A stretch of 40,092 nucleotides of DNA from a virus, in IMG/VR virus record IMGVR_UViG_3300020109_000047, positions 1 through 40,092 of that record; one strand, 5' to 3'. Position 1 is the stretch's first letter, and each line of letters starts with the position of its first letter. The notes under the pieces are model-generated. The model was not told the DNA's origin, did not search any database, and saw nothing but the letters and a program-made list of their open reading frames with translations. The translations under genes and the position numbers were made by a program. Positions 7,801 to 15,391 of the stretch are shown piece after piece.

Positions 7801-8394
7801 ATGAAAATATTGTTATCAACATTTTTAATTTTTATAAGTTTAATTGGGTTTACACAATGTAATGGTACACAATCTTTTACTTTAACACCCCCAGCAGTGG
7901 GTGGTACTTATTTACCAGGACAAGTTATTACAATGTGTTATACAATGAACGGATATACTCAGGCTGGTATTAACTGGATTGAAGGTTTTGATTTAACTTT
8001 AGGTTCTGGTTGGTCATCTGTTGTACCACAATCAGCACCTTTAAACTGTGGTGGTAACGCAACCGGCGGACAATGGACTTGGATGACTTCTGTAACATCA
8101 ACAACAACACCAATACAAACCGTGGGTCCTGGTTATTTCTTCGATTTAACAATAGATGGAAACCCAGGTAATGATTTTGGTGACGCAGGAAGTTGTGTAT
8201 GGACATTCTGTGTCACTTTGACTGTTGCAAATGTATGTACACCCCAAAATTTATTAATTCAAGTCACACCAGGGTCTGATGGTCTATGGGGAAGCTATAT
8301 TAGTTCTTCTTGTGATTTGGCAACACCATTTAATGTCTTTAACGGAACAATAAACACAGTTCCAATAGTATTGGGACCAATAAACCATAATTAA
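7801..8394 (+). CDS. Secreted protein, Bacteroidota adhesin-like
   Basis: The 197-residue protein begins with a signal peptide (MKILLSTFLIFISLIGFTQ). The mature part resembles segments of large Bacteroidota surface proteins: ITMCYTMNGY, GINWIEGFDLTLGSGW, GPGYFFDLTIDGNPGNDFGD. Cysteines are frequent. It ends LGPINHN, which is like the SPIQHN end of the next protein. I chose ATG 7801 because it directly begins the signal peptide and follows the promoter motif. The protein should be exported and lies in a three-gene secreted cassette whose last member has a T9SS sorting domain. Origin from a host adhesin gene is likely; its function for the phage is unknown. Confidence 0.85.
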   Translation: MKILLSTFLIFISLIGFTQCNGTQSFTLTPPAVGGTYLPGQVITMCYTMNGYTQAGINWIEGFDLTLGSGWSSVVPQSAPLNCGGNATGGQWTWMTSVTSTTTPIQTVGPGYFFDLTIDGNPGNDFGDAGSCVWTFCVTLTVANVCTPQNLLIQVTPGSDGLWGSYISSSCDLATPFNVFNGTINTVPIVLGPINHN

Positions 8395-8400
8395 TCTATC

Positions 8401-8982
8401 ATGAAAAAACTTTTATTTATTTTAATGATGATGATTTCGGGGATTTCATTGTCACAACTATCAACAACAAACCCAGATACGGTTTGTTATCAATCAACAA
8501 CTCTTTCTACTTATACTGTACCATCTGTTGGATTAGGAACATATACTTGGACTGTTACAGCACCTGGTGTTATCACAGCAGGTCAAGGTACTAACTCAAT
8601 TTCTGTTAACTGGTCGGCAGCAGCCCCTGGACTAATCACAAATGGTGTATCTGTAACTTATTCTTCACCTCCACCAGCTAACTGTCCTGCAACACCGGTT
8701 AATTTAAATGTATTAATATACCAAGTTATACCAACAATTACTGCTTTAGGGCCATTTTGTGAATCAGATCCTTGTGTAACTTTAGTTGGAACACCGGTAG
8801 GAAGTACTTGGTCTGGTACTGGGGTAGTTGGTAACCAATTTTGCCCAGATAACGTAACAAATGGAACAAATGCAACCTCAACAGTGACATATACTGTAAG
8901 TTCTGGTGGTTGTACATTCTCAACATCAGTTGTTGTACCAGTATATGGAACACCAACATTATCGCCTATACAACATAATTAA
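8401..8982 (+). CDS. Secreted PKD/Ig-like protein
   Basis: The 193-residue protein has a signal peptide (MKKLLFILMMMISGISLSQ). Two Ig/PKD-like beta modules typical of T9SS-exported adhesins follow: TVCYQSTTLSTYTVPSVGLG with YTWTVTAPGVITAGQG, then FCESDPCVTLVGTPVGSTW with TYTVSSGGCTFSTSV. The closing LSPIQHN resembles the spacer motif between repeats in such adhesins. It begins 6 bases after the previous stop, and its stop overlaps the next ATG (TAATG), which fits an operon. It lacks its own C-terminal sorting domain. Confidence 0.87.
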   Translation: MKKLLFILMMMISGISLSQLSTTNPDTVCYQSTTLSTYTVPSVGLGTYTWTVTAPGVITAGQGTNSISVNWSAAAPGLITNGVSVTYSSPPPANCPATPVNLNVLIYQVIPTITALGPFCESDPCVTLVGTPVGSTWSGTGVVGNQFCPDNVTNGTNATSTVTYTVSSGGCTFSTSVVVPVYGTPTLSPIQHN

Positions 8983-9548
8983 TGAGATTATTGTTATTTG
9001 TATCTTTTTTATGTCTTTCTTTGACCACATATTGTCAACATATGTTTGAATTGTGTGATGGTGAAAGTAAAACAGTCACTTATACGTCAAATTATGGTGG
9101 TTTCGGTACAAATACGTGGACAGTTAATGGAATTGTGTATAATAGTGAAGACTTAACATACACATTTACACAAACTGGAACATATAATATAGTATTGAGG
9201 CGTGAAAATGTTATTTGTTATGTTGAAGAATCAATACAAGTTGAAGTAACAGACTGTCCAAGAGTAGTTTATTGGGTACCTAACTGTTTTACTCCAGATG
9301 GAAATGAAAATAATCAATTATATGGTCCAGTTATGATTAGTGGATTTGATATAAATGGGTTTGAATTTACCATTTTTAATCGTTGGGGTAACATTGTGTG
9401 GAAATCTAATGACCCAAATGGTCGTTGGAACGGTACATTCAACAATAAAATGTGCACAGATGGTGTTTATATATGGAAATTAGTGTTTAATATCTTTGGA
9501 AACGACAAAAAAATACAAAATCACGGTCATTTGACGTTAATTAGGTAA
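8982..9548 (+). CDS. T9SS type B sorting-domain protein (gliding motility-associated C-terminal domain)
   Basis: The 188-residue protein has a signal peptide (MRLLLFVSFLCLSLTTYCQ), a PKD-like module (about 20-92, with WTVNGIVYNSEDLTYTFTQT) and a full C-terminal CHU_C/type B domain. That domain shows VPNCFTPDGNENNQLYGP, FEFTIFNRWGNIVWKS, GRWNGTFNNK, DGVYIWKLVF and the terminal GHLTLIR. In the host family this domain directs substrates through the type IX secretion system to the cell surface. The gene overlaps the previous stop by one base. The domain is seen with confidence; export of the phage protein by the host T9SS is inferred. Confidence 0.93.
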   Translation: MRLLLFVSFLCLSLTTYCQHMFELCDGESKTVTYTSNYGGFGTNTWTVNGIVYNSEDLTYTFTQTGTYNIVLRRENVICYVEESIQVEVTDCPRVVYWVPNCFTPDGNENNQLYGPVMISGFDINGFEFTIFNRWGNIVWKSNDPNGRWNGTFNNKMCTDGVYIWKLVFNIFGNDKKIQNHGHLTLIR

Positions 9549-9596
9549 AAATAAGGTTATAGACTGTTTTTTTTGCTAAATTTTAAGTTTTCAACC

Positions 9597-10037
9597 TTAA
9601 AACTCGTCATTTTTAATGTTTATTTCTTGAATTTTCAGTATTTTGACGTTTTTTCCCTTATTTTTAACCGTAATTTCCATTTCATTAGGGTAAAGTATGT
9701 TATTTTCGATAGTTTCTTCAATATCTACTTCTTTTTTGGGTATTTTTGTTGTAATTAGGTAGTATTTTTCCCCACATCTAGTACAAAATGAGTGATTTGA
9801 CAGTAATTCTGTCCTATTTTTGCTTAAATGTGACCCAATTTCGTCTAAATTAATGTCTTTTTTGTCATCTACGACTAAAATTCGGTATCCTTTTTGTGTT
9901 TTTGGTAGGTTTTAAGCCCATTTTAGGTAGTATTTTACCTCATTTTCGGCCTCTTTTTGGTTGAAATCCATTGATTTTAGGGTAGAAATTAGGGTTTTTT
10001 TACTAATTATTTCACTTAAAACAGGTAAAATCTTCAT
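9597..10037 (-). pseudogene. Hypothetical gene interrupted by in-frame TAA
   Basis: On the minus strand an ATG at 10037 starts MKILPVLSEIISKKTL..., which reaches YYLKWA and stops at TAA (9914-9912). The same frame then stays open for 104 more codons (NLPKTQKGYRILVVDDKK... to ...NIKNDEF) and stops at 9599-9597. The total of 441 bases is exactly 147 codons. The downstream part looks like true protein, with a CTRCG zinc-type pair, and no ATG occurs before its first two-thirds. A TATTTAT motif stands 4 bases before the ATG. It may be a nonsense mutation, a read error, stop readthrough, or two cistrons with a non-ATG second start. Function is unknown. Confidence 0.75.
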
Positions 10038-10041
10038 ATAT

Positions 10042-10048
10042 ATAAATA
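10042..10048 (-). promoter_or_regulatory. TATTTAT promoter-like motif
   Basis: 4-base gap to the minus-strand ATG at 10037, inside the end of the upstream 10055-10210 intergenic space. Confidence 0.45.
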
Positions 10049-10054
10049 ATTTAT

Positions 10055-10210
10055 TTATCCCTTTTTCTTATTGTATTTGATTTCCACTTCATATGGACCA
10101 GAATTTGACTTATAATTGTCATATTTCCAGATTAAAGTACAATCTTCGTGGGTAATAACACGTTCAAATACCTTACGTTCTATTTGTTTTTTAACTTTCT
10201 TATCACTCAT
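10055..10210 (-). CDS. Small hypothetical protein, 51 aa
   Basis: ATG at 10210 gives MSDKKVKKQIERKVFERV through YEVEIKYNKKKG. The composition alternates basic and beta-forming residues (CTLIWKYDNYK). A host-type TATATTTG lies 6 bases before the ATG, just after the terminator of the upstream minus-strand gene. This supports an independently transcribed small gene. No family is recognised. Confidence 0.72.
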   Translation of the reverse strand: MSDKKVKKQIERKVFERVITHEDCTLIWKYDNYKSNSGPYEVEIKYNKKKG

Positions 10211-10216
10211 AAAGTA

Positions 10217-10224
10217 CAAATATA
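10217..10224 (-). promoter_or_regulatory. Host-type -7 element TATATTTG
   Basis: Read on the minus strand, 6-base gap to ATG 10210. No clear TTG is visible at the -33 position. Confidence 0.45.
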
Positions 10225-10242
10225 GTAATTTTTCTTTAAAAA

Positions 10243-10265
10243 AAGAAACCCCTCTTTTGGAGGGG
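10243..10265 (-). terminator. Intrinsic terminator
   Basis: On the minus strand, GAGGGG hairpins around a short loop give CCCCTC..GAGGGG, followed by a T run. It ends the 10286-10519 gene. Confidence 0.85.
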
Positions 10266-10285
10266 AGTTAAAAACTGATAAAATG

Positions 10286-10519
10286 TTATTCTTGGGACTC
10301 TTTATCGTCTTCTTTAAAGAAATTTGTAAGAAACTTACCAACAACACCGAATACAATCGATGATACAATCATAATTTTGATTTCTTGTGTTGTAAAAATT
10401 TCTTTTAACGTGTCATACTGCCAAACACCACCAACCGCAACAATTGCAGCGGCAGCCAGTAATCCGTCCCCTAATTTTCTCCACTTTTTTGGTGTGGGTT
10501 TCCAATAATGTTTCATCAT
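10286..10519 (-). CDS. Two-helix membrane protein, holin-like
   Basis: The 77-residue protein starts MMKHYWKPTPKKWRKLGDG. Two hydrophobic segments follow (LLAAAAIVAVGGVW, about 20-33; IKIMIVSSIVFGVVGKFL, about 47-64), then an acidic tail (KEDDKESQE). Short two-helix proteins with a basic start and charged tail are often phage holins. No lysis gene is adjacent, so the call is tentative. The second Met (10516) could be the start. It has a TATTTAT motif upstream and its own terminator. Confidence 0.75.
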   Translation of the reverse strand: MMKHYWKPTPKKWRKLGDGLLAAAAIVAVGGVWQYDTLKEIFTTQEIKIMIVSSIVFGVVGKFLTNFFKEDDKESQE

Positions 10520-10531
10520 AGTTCTTTTTAT

Positions 10532-10538
10532 ATAAATA
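10532..10538 (-). promoter_or_regulatory. TATTTAT promoter-like motif
   Basis: 12-base gap to the minus-strand ATG at 10519. Confidence 0.45.
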
Positions 10539-10544
10539 TCATAT

Positions 10545-10578
10545 AATAAAAAAAGGGACAGTAGCGAATTGTCCCTTT
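10545..10578 (-). terminator. Intrinsic terminator
   Basis: On the minus strand the stem AAAGGGACA / TGTCCCTTT is followed by a T run. It ends the 10617-11168 gene. Confidence 0.87.
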
Positions 10579-10616
10579 AACATTACCATAACCAGTAATG
10601 GTCCTAAGCAAAGTTT

Positions 10617-11168
10617 TTATTGTCCTTTTACAAGATTAACACACTGTTTAAGATACTCTTTAGCTCTTGGTGATGGTGTGTATTCATCATCTTTTGTTTG
10701 TAGGTTTAAAATACGTTCAATATCCTTAACAAGTTCTGTACCGTGTTCATTTTCTTTATATAGTTCAATGATTTTATCCATAGCCTTATGACACTCACCA
10801 GTTGTTTCATCGTGATAGTTTTTATTTCTAAAACGATTTAGATTATTCATCATATCATAAGCTAAATGAGCACCACCATCTTTAACGTCTTTAAATAGTC
10901 TTATGTTATTTAAGATTCCTAGAGTATCGACCATTGAATTCACACCCATTCTTCTTTTATTAACACCAGGGGCATATTTAACGTATTCATCGGCTTGACC
11001 AACAATTTCGTCAAGAAGAATCATATTTTCTGGAACACATCTAGGTTTAGGTGGTTCTTTCTTTTTATTTTCTCTTTGTTCACCACCCATCGGAACATCG
11101 CCATTTTCTTTAATTACCTTTTCAATTAAAGCAACAAGCTCACTTTCTGTTAATTTTATTTTTTTCAT
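10617..11168 (-). CDS. Tagged hypothetical protein
   Basis: The 183-residue protein starts MKKIKLTESELVALIEKV followed by IKEN, a model example of the shared tag with LTE and IKE sites 16 residues apart. A short basic, Pro-rich linker (KKKEPPKPR) leads to a helical domain (LLDEIVGQADEYVKY; MVDTLGILNNIRLFKD). No enzyme motif is visible. It has its own TATTTAT motif and terminator, so it is a single-gene transcript. Confidence 0.84.
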   Translation of the reverse strand: MKKIKLTESELVALIEKVIKENGDVPMGGEQRENKKKEPPKPRCVPENMILLDEIVGQADEYVKYAPGVNKRRMGVNSMVDTLGILNNIRLFKDVKDGGAHLAYDMMNNLNRFRNKNYHDETTGECHKAMDKIIELYKENEHGTELVKDIERILNLQTKDDEYTPSPRAKEYLKQCVNLVKGQ

Positions 11169-11182
11169 ATGATGATTTTAAA

Positions 11183-11189
11183 ATAAATA
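11183..11189 (-). promoter_or_regulatory. TATTTAT promoter-like motif
   Basis: 14-base gap to the minus-strand ATG at 11168. Confidence 0.45.
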
Positions 11190-11213
11190 TGTTTTATTTA
11201 ATCAATTTTAATG

Positions 11214-11220
11214 TATTTAT
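11214..11220 (+). promoter_or_regulatory. TATTTAT promoter-like motif
   Basis: 26 bases before ATG 11247; together with 11183-11189 it forms a divergent promoter region. Confidence 0.4.
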
Positions 11221-11246
11221 ATTAATAAATATCTAAATAGTTGATT

Positions 11247-11855
11247 ATGTTAGACAATATAATAAAAAGAGTTATAAATGAAGAAATAAACCACCCAATG
11301 ATTCTTACAGAATCGGTAAGAATTTCAGAAAATCTGAAATACCACTTGGATAATCAAATACCATTATCTGAAACTGTTTTTAGGATTTTTTCACCCGCAT
11401 ATTTTGAATTAATTAATGAAGTGAGAAAACTTTATAATAATGGTTTAATGGATATTAACGAAGAAGATTTGTGGTTAGTTGAAAGTAACTTAGGTGAAAG
11501 TGTTACATTAGATAATGGAAAAAAAGTTTGGTTAGATGTTCCATTTGAAGTAAAGGAATCAATTAATGAGGCCGAACATAGAGGTAAAAAAGTAAAGCTT
11601 GGAAGTCCTTTTAGAACACCAGGTGGGCCAAAGAAATTTGCGGTATATGTTAAAACTCCAGGTGGCGGTGTGAAAAAAGTAACATTTGGAGATCCGAATT
11701 TAAGAATTAAAAACGCAAATAAAGGAAGAGCAAAATCATTTAGAGCAAGACACAATTGTGACCAGAAAAAAGATAGAACCACAGCTGGGTATTGGTCTTG
11801 TAATGTTGGTAGATATGCCAAAAAATTAGGTCTTAAATCATCCAGAAATTGGTAA
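11247..11855 (+). CDS. Phage virion-type protein with C-terminal RARH..C domain
   Basis: The 202-residue protein starts MLDNIIKRVINEEINH and carries an ILTES site, a tag-like beginning. The C-terminal half has KLGSPFRTPGGPKKFAVYVK and KKVTFGDPNLRIK, then SFRARHNCDQKKDRTTAGYW with SC. I know this pattern from uncharacterised C-terminal domains of structural-region proteins in aquatic phages, sometimes fused to prohead proteases. The conserved Cys and His residues could bind metal. ATG 11247 is preferred over the in-frame TTG two codons upstream. The protein lies upstream of another virion-family protein. Confidence 0.8.
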   Translation: MLDNIIKRVINEEINHPMILTESVRISENLKYHLDNQIPLSETVFRIFSPAYFELINEVRKLYNNGLMDINEEDLWLVESNLGESVTLDNGKKVWLDVPFEVKESINEAEHRGKKVKLGSPFRTPGGPKKFAVYVKTPGGGVKKVTFGDPNLRIKNANKGRAKSFRARHNCDQKKDRTTAGYWSCNVGRYAKKLGLKSSRNW

Positions 11856-11861
11856 TATTTT

Positions 11862-13094
11862 ATGGGACCATACGAAAGATTTATTAACCCAAGATATGTA
11901 AAAATATTCAATCATTTCTTAAAAGAAGTATGTGAAGCGGCTATTGAAAACAAATATCACACGAAGGTAAAGCTTAAATTATATGGTATTGGTGTAAGAC
12001 CAAAAAGTTCTGTTTATGAAGAAATACCAAAAGAAGAATTATTAGATTCACAGACAAAAGTTGATTTTTTTATTGATTCTGAACCTAGTAGATTTAGTAG
12101 ATTTAATGTTGTTGAAGATTTAATACTTCTTGAAGGTAAATCTTTCCTACAATTACAAAATGCCGACTATATGGGTTATATACCAGAATATTTTCGTATT
12201 AGAATACATTTCAATAACAGACCATTATTTCCTTTAGATTATGTTAGTGAAGATAGTTTAAATGAAGAAGTTGAGCCTTCTGAAAGGGCAGTTAAAAACA
12301 TTTGTGATGCAAAAAAATTCTGTGAAGCACAAGGAAAAATTACATTTGGACAATTAAAAGAAATTGTAACAAACGCAAAAGCAAAAAGACTATATCAACA
12401 TATTGGTGAAGGTGGCTTTAAAGCAACACTGAGATTACTTCCTTGGTTTTTTCCACAATTAGCAATTGCTGGTTTTACTGGATCAATACTAAGAGCTTTT
12501 AATAAAATATTCAGACCTGGGATTGAAGAAACAACTGGATATAAAACTTGGTGGGGTAAAACTATAATGAAATTGTTTGACTTGGTTGAAGGGGAATTGG
12601 GAATAGGTGACCCGTTATCAAAAATATTTTTTATTTCAGATGGATTAATGACAATGCTTGACGATAAATTAAAAGTTAAGTTTGCCAGACATATTGCTGA
12701 AATTGCTAGTGAAAAACCAGACGATGAAGAAGTTCCAGAATACTTTGTTGAAAATGAATTAAGGAAATATCTAAATGAAAAGTTTTTATTAGACCCACCA
12801 TTAAGTCCAAAAGAAATTAAAAAGAATGACGACTTACCTTTCAAAGAAGTTAAAGAAAATGGAATTAAAACAAGACTTTTCAAAGAAAATGTAAGTAATG
12901 GGGAATTAAAATGGCACTTTGATAAACAAGATAGAAAAGTTAAAGTTGTTAAATCAAATAACTGGATGTTACAGATGGATAATGATATCCCAAAACCATT
13001 AAAGGAAGGACAAACAATATTTATTCCAAAAGGTGTTTATCATAGAGTGATAAAAGGTCAAGGTGATTTAATTGTAAAAATAAAAGAATTGTAA
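11862..13094 (+). CDS. Conserved phage protein with C-terminal cupin-like segment
   Basis: The 410-residue protein has a middle block (about 145-310) with LYQHIGEGGFKATLRLLPWF, AIAGFTGSILRAFNKI, GYKTWWGKT and KIFFISDGLMTMLDDK, then VPEYFVENELRKYLN. I associate this block with a widespread but uncharacterised family of aquatic tailed phages. The end (IFIPKGVYHRVIKGQGDLIV) is cupin-like, but only one metal-type His is visible, so enzymatic activity is doubtful. It follows 11247-11855 by 6 bases, and its stop overlaps the next ATG, so the three genes form an operon. Confidence 0.82.
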   Translation: MGPYERFINPRYVKIFNHFLKEVCEAAIENKYHTKVKLKLYGIGVRPKSSVYEEIPKEELLDSQTKVDFFIDSEPSRFSRFNVVEDLILLEGKSFLQLQNADYMGYIPEYFRIRIHFNNRPLFPLDYVSEDSLNEEVEPSERAVKNICDAKKFCEAQGKITFGQLKEIVTNAKAKRLYQHIGEGGFKATLRLLPWFFPQLAIAGFTGSILRAFNKIFRPGIEETTGYKTWWGKTIMKLFDLVEGELGIGDPLSKIFFISDGLMTMLDDKLKVKFARHIAEIASEKPDDEEVPEYFVENELRKYLNEKFLLDPPLSPKEIKKNDDLPFKEVKENGIKTRLFKENVSNGELKWHFDKQDRKVKVVKSNNWMLQMDNDIPKPLKEGQTIFIPKGVYHRVIKGQGDLIVKIKEL

Positions 13095-13963
13095 TGTATA
13101 GAAAAAGATTTATAATAACTGAAAGTGAAAAAAAACATATAAAAAATTTATATGGTTTGTTAGTTGAACAAAGGGGTAATGTAACTGGTTGTACTTTTAG
13201 TGATGTGTATAAAAACACGTTAAGTGATTATAATGAAATTATGACTAAATATGGTAATGACTTTAATAAAATTTCTGATATTTTAACAACTAAAGCAAAA
13301 GAAATAATACAGAATGTAAAAAATAAAAATCAAAATGAAAATATTGAATTTGAGTCTGCCTGTCAAGTAGCTTTAAACACTATAAGAACAAATTATCAAA
13401 ATAAACCTTGGTTAATAATAGATCAGGTTAAAAATACAGTTTATTTTTTTACTAATGGTGGGACATATTTAACTGGGACTTTAGCAATTATGGGAAAAGA
13501 TAAACCAACTGATGAATTTAAAGCTTGGTCTTTAATGGATGATGATGAAAGAAACAATTCTGGTTTTGACCCAATATCTAGAATTGGCGGTAGATTTGCA
13601 CCAACTGGTGTGTTTAATGCTGGACCAGGACAAACTTATACACAATATACAGGTGCCGGAACAAAAGAAACCCCAAAAAATAATCTTTGGTCTTTTTTTG
13701 ATGAGTCTGGTAAAGAATTGGTAACAGCAATACACGGTGTTAAAAATACCACAGAAAGAAATGAAGCGTTTAAATGTGTAAATGGTACAAAACTAACTAA
13801 AGAAACAAATTTAGATTTATCTAGTGGTTGTATAAATTTACCAACAAGTTTTTTGGATAAATTAACCAATTTAAATATCGATATATCTAAGTATAAAATT
13901 TTTAGCTTAGGTGATGAAAACTATTTAGTTAAAAATTCATCAAACATTGATAACATCACTTAA
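13094..13963 (+). CDS. L,D-transpeptidase (YkuD-type), tagged
   Basis: The 289-residue protein begins with the tag MYRKRFIITESEKKHIKNLY and GLLVEQ. The catalytic YkuD domain spans about 105-255. It starts KPWLIIDQVKNTVYFF and holds the conserved HG (214-215) and SSGCINL (catalytic C246). L,D-transpeptidases form or exchange 3-3 crosslinks in peptidoglycan. No signal peptide is seen; instead the head-type tag replaces it. It could therefore be packaged and delivered, or modify the wall at lysis or entry; both are inferences. Its start overlaps the previous stop, and its end overlaps the convergent GMP reductase-like gene by 8 bases. Confidence 0.88.
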   Translation: MYRKRFIITESEKKHIKNLYGLLVEQRGNVTGCTFSDVYKNTLSDYNEIMTKYGNDFNKISDILTTKAKEIIQNVKNKNQNENIEFESACQVALNTIRTNYQNKPWLIIDQVKNTVYFFTNGGTYLTGTLAIMGKDKPTDEFKAWSLMDDDERNNSGFDPISRIGGRFAPTGVFNAGPGQTYTQYTGAGTKETPKNNLWSFFDESGKELVTAIHGVKNTTERNEAFKCVNGTKLTKETNLDLSSGCINLPTSFLDKLTNLNIDISKYKIFSLGDENYLVKNSSNIDNIT

Positions 13964-14936
13964 CAACATATTTCACAGTATTTAAACAGCCTATTGTATT
14001 TGGATTCCCGCCAGCATAAGAAATCGCACTTTGTAATGATTCTTCAATATCCTTTAACTTATCAAAAATAGAAACTTCTTTATATGGTACAAGTTTTCTA
14101 ATCCCTTCTATTCTATTTGTTTTTCCAGATTGTGAAGATGATGCACTACCCCAAAATTCTTTGTACCAATGACCATCTAATTCATTTTTAATTTTTTCAC
14201 CTGGAGATTCGTTAAATCCGGCCAACATACCACCAATCATAACCATTGATGCTCCCAATACAAGACTTTTTACAATATCACAATGTTCTTTTATTGAACC
14301 GTCAGCAACAATTGGTTTTTTTGCAACTTTAACACATTTTTTAATCATAGATGCTTGCCAACCACGGTTACCAAATCCGGTTGAATGGTACGTTGTACAA
14401 GCTGATCCTCCACCAATACCGCATTTTACCGCGTCACAACCCCAAGACTCCAAATCCGTTACAGCTTCTGGTGTACAAACATTACCACCAATTAAAAATA
14501 CATTCGACATTTTATTTTTAATGTATTTAACCATTTTTTTCATTTTAATTGAATAACCGTGTGCAATATCAACTGTAATAAAATGCGGTATTAAATTTTT
14601 TGATACAAGTTTGTCAATTAAGTAATAAGAATCTTCATTTACACCAACAGAAATTGATGCAATTAAATTATGGTCTTTCATTTCTTTAACAAAAGAAAAT
14701 TCATCAATATTAAATCTATGTAATATATAGAAATAACCTTTTTTTGATAGTTCTTTAGCTAAATTAATATCAATTATACTTTCCATATTAGCAGGTACAA
14801 TCGGAAGTTTAAATCTATGACCACCAAACATACAAGTTGTATCACAATCACTTCTACTTTCAATACTACTAAAATTTGGTAGCAGAGTCATATTATCAAA
14901 ATCAAATACTTTTTTCATTTTCATTATTTTCTTCAA
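13956..14936 (-). CDS. guaC: GMP reductase / IMP dehydrogenase family enzyme
   Basis: The 326-residue protein is a TIM-barrel enzyme without CBS domains. It has FDFDNMTLLPNFSSIESRSD at the start, PIVPANMESI (about 45-54), GGNVCTPEAV (150-159), and the catalytic loop KCGIGGGSACTT with C180 as the thioimidate-forming Cys. ADGSIK (211-216) and IGGMLAG (234-240) bind phosphate, and RKLVPYKEV follows at about 280-288. Length and lack of CBS fit GMP reductase (GMP to IMP with NADPH), but a short IMPDH is possible. The loop is GIGGGS, where GIGPGS is usual. The start overlaps the upstream thioesterase gene by 35 bases; Met7 (14918) is another possible start. Confidence 0.88.
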   Translation of the reverse strand: MKKIMKMKKVFDFDNMTLLPNFSSIESRSDCDTTCMFGGHRFKLPIVPANMESIIDINLAKELSKKGYFYILHRFNIDEFSFVKEMKDHNLIASISVGVNEDSYYLIDKLVSKNLIPHFITVDIAHGYSIKMKKMVKYIKNKMSNVFLIGGNVCTPEAVTDLESWGCDAVKCGIGGGSACTTYHSTGFGNRGWQASMIKKCVKVAKKPIVADGSIKEHCDIVKSLVLGASMVMIGGMLAGFNESPGEKIKNELDGHWYKEFWGSASSSQSGKTNRIEGIRKLVPYKEVSIFDKLKDIEESLQSAISYAGGNPNTIGCLNTVKYVVK

Positions 14937-15324
14937 TTAAATTTGTAATTCTATTTTTACCCTTTTCACCAATTGGAATTGGGTTTCCTTCTTCATCGAT
15001 TCTAACAAATCTAATATTTGTTTTAAGAACAACAGCTTGATTACCAGTATAAACATTGTGTGCTCTTGCTTCCATATATAATGTTAAAGAACTATTACCA
15101 AGTTTTGCTGGTTTACCATAAATTTTTATTAACTGACCTTCTTTTGCTGGTTTTTCAAAATTACATTTATCTATTGACACCGTAACAATTCTTGGTGTGT
15201 CACATAATTGCATTGCATATCCTGCAGCCGAAGCATCAATCCAAGCAAGAAGTTTACCACCAAACAAATTTCCGTGGAAACCTAAGTCAGATTTTTTTAT
15301 TGGGTGTGAATTTAATAACTCCAT
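14902..15324 (-). CDS. Hotdog-fold acyl-CoA thioesterase, YciA-like
   Basis: The 140-residue protein has the hotdog signature DLGFHGNLFGGKLLAWIDAS (about 15-34), with the catalytic Asp at WID, and later NFEKPAKEGQLIKIYGKPAK and SLTLYMEARA. The family hydrolyses acyl-CoA esters and works as an oligomer in the cytoplasm. It is translationally coupled to the downstream GMP reductase-like gene, and no other gene is in the unit. A metabolic role during infection is inferred; the acyl group cannot be told. Confidence 0.9.
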   Translation of the reverse strand: MELLNSHPIKKSDLGFHGNLFGGKLLAWIDASAAGYAMQLCDTPRIVTVSIDKCNFEKPAKEGQLIKIYGKPAKLGNSSLTLYMEARAHNVYTGNQAVVLKTNIRFVRIDEEGNPIPIGEKGKNRITNLIEENNENEKSI

Positions 15325-15380
15325 TTCTTTATTTTATTTTTTAAAAAAATAGATATATTTTAATTTATAGTCAAATAAAG

Positions 15381-15387
15381 TATTTAT
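15381..15387 (+). promoter_or_regulatory. TATTTAT promoter-like motif
   Basis: GTATTTAT with a 4-base gap to ATG 15392. Confidence 0.5.
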
Positions 15388-15391
15388 TATT

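Noticed and set aside
9573-9758. Plus-strand frame rich in Phe, Tyr and Asn
   Set aside because: It is the complement of the interrupted minus-strand gene at 9597-10037, which has protein-like composition and a promoter motif.
11432-11911. Long minus-strand frame opposite the RARH-domain gene
   Set aside because: The plus-strand frame contains a recognisable phage domain; the minus frame is its shadow.
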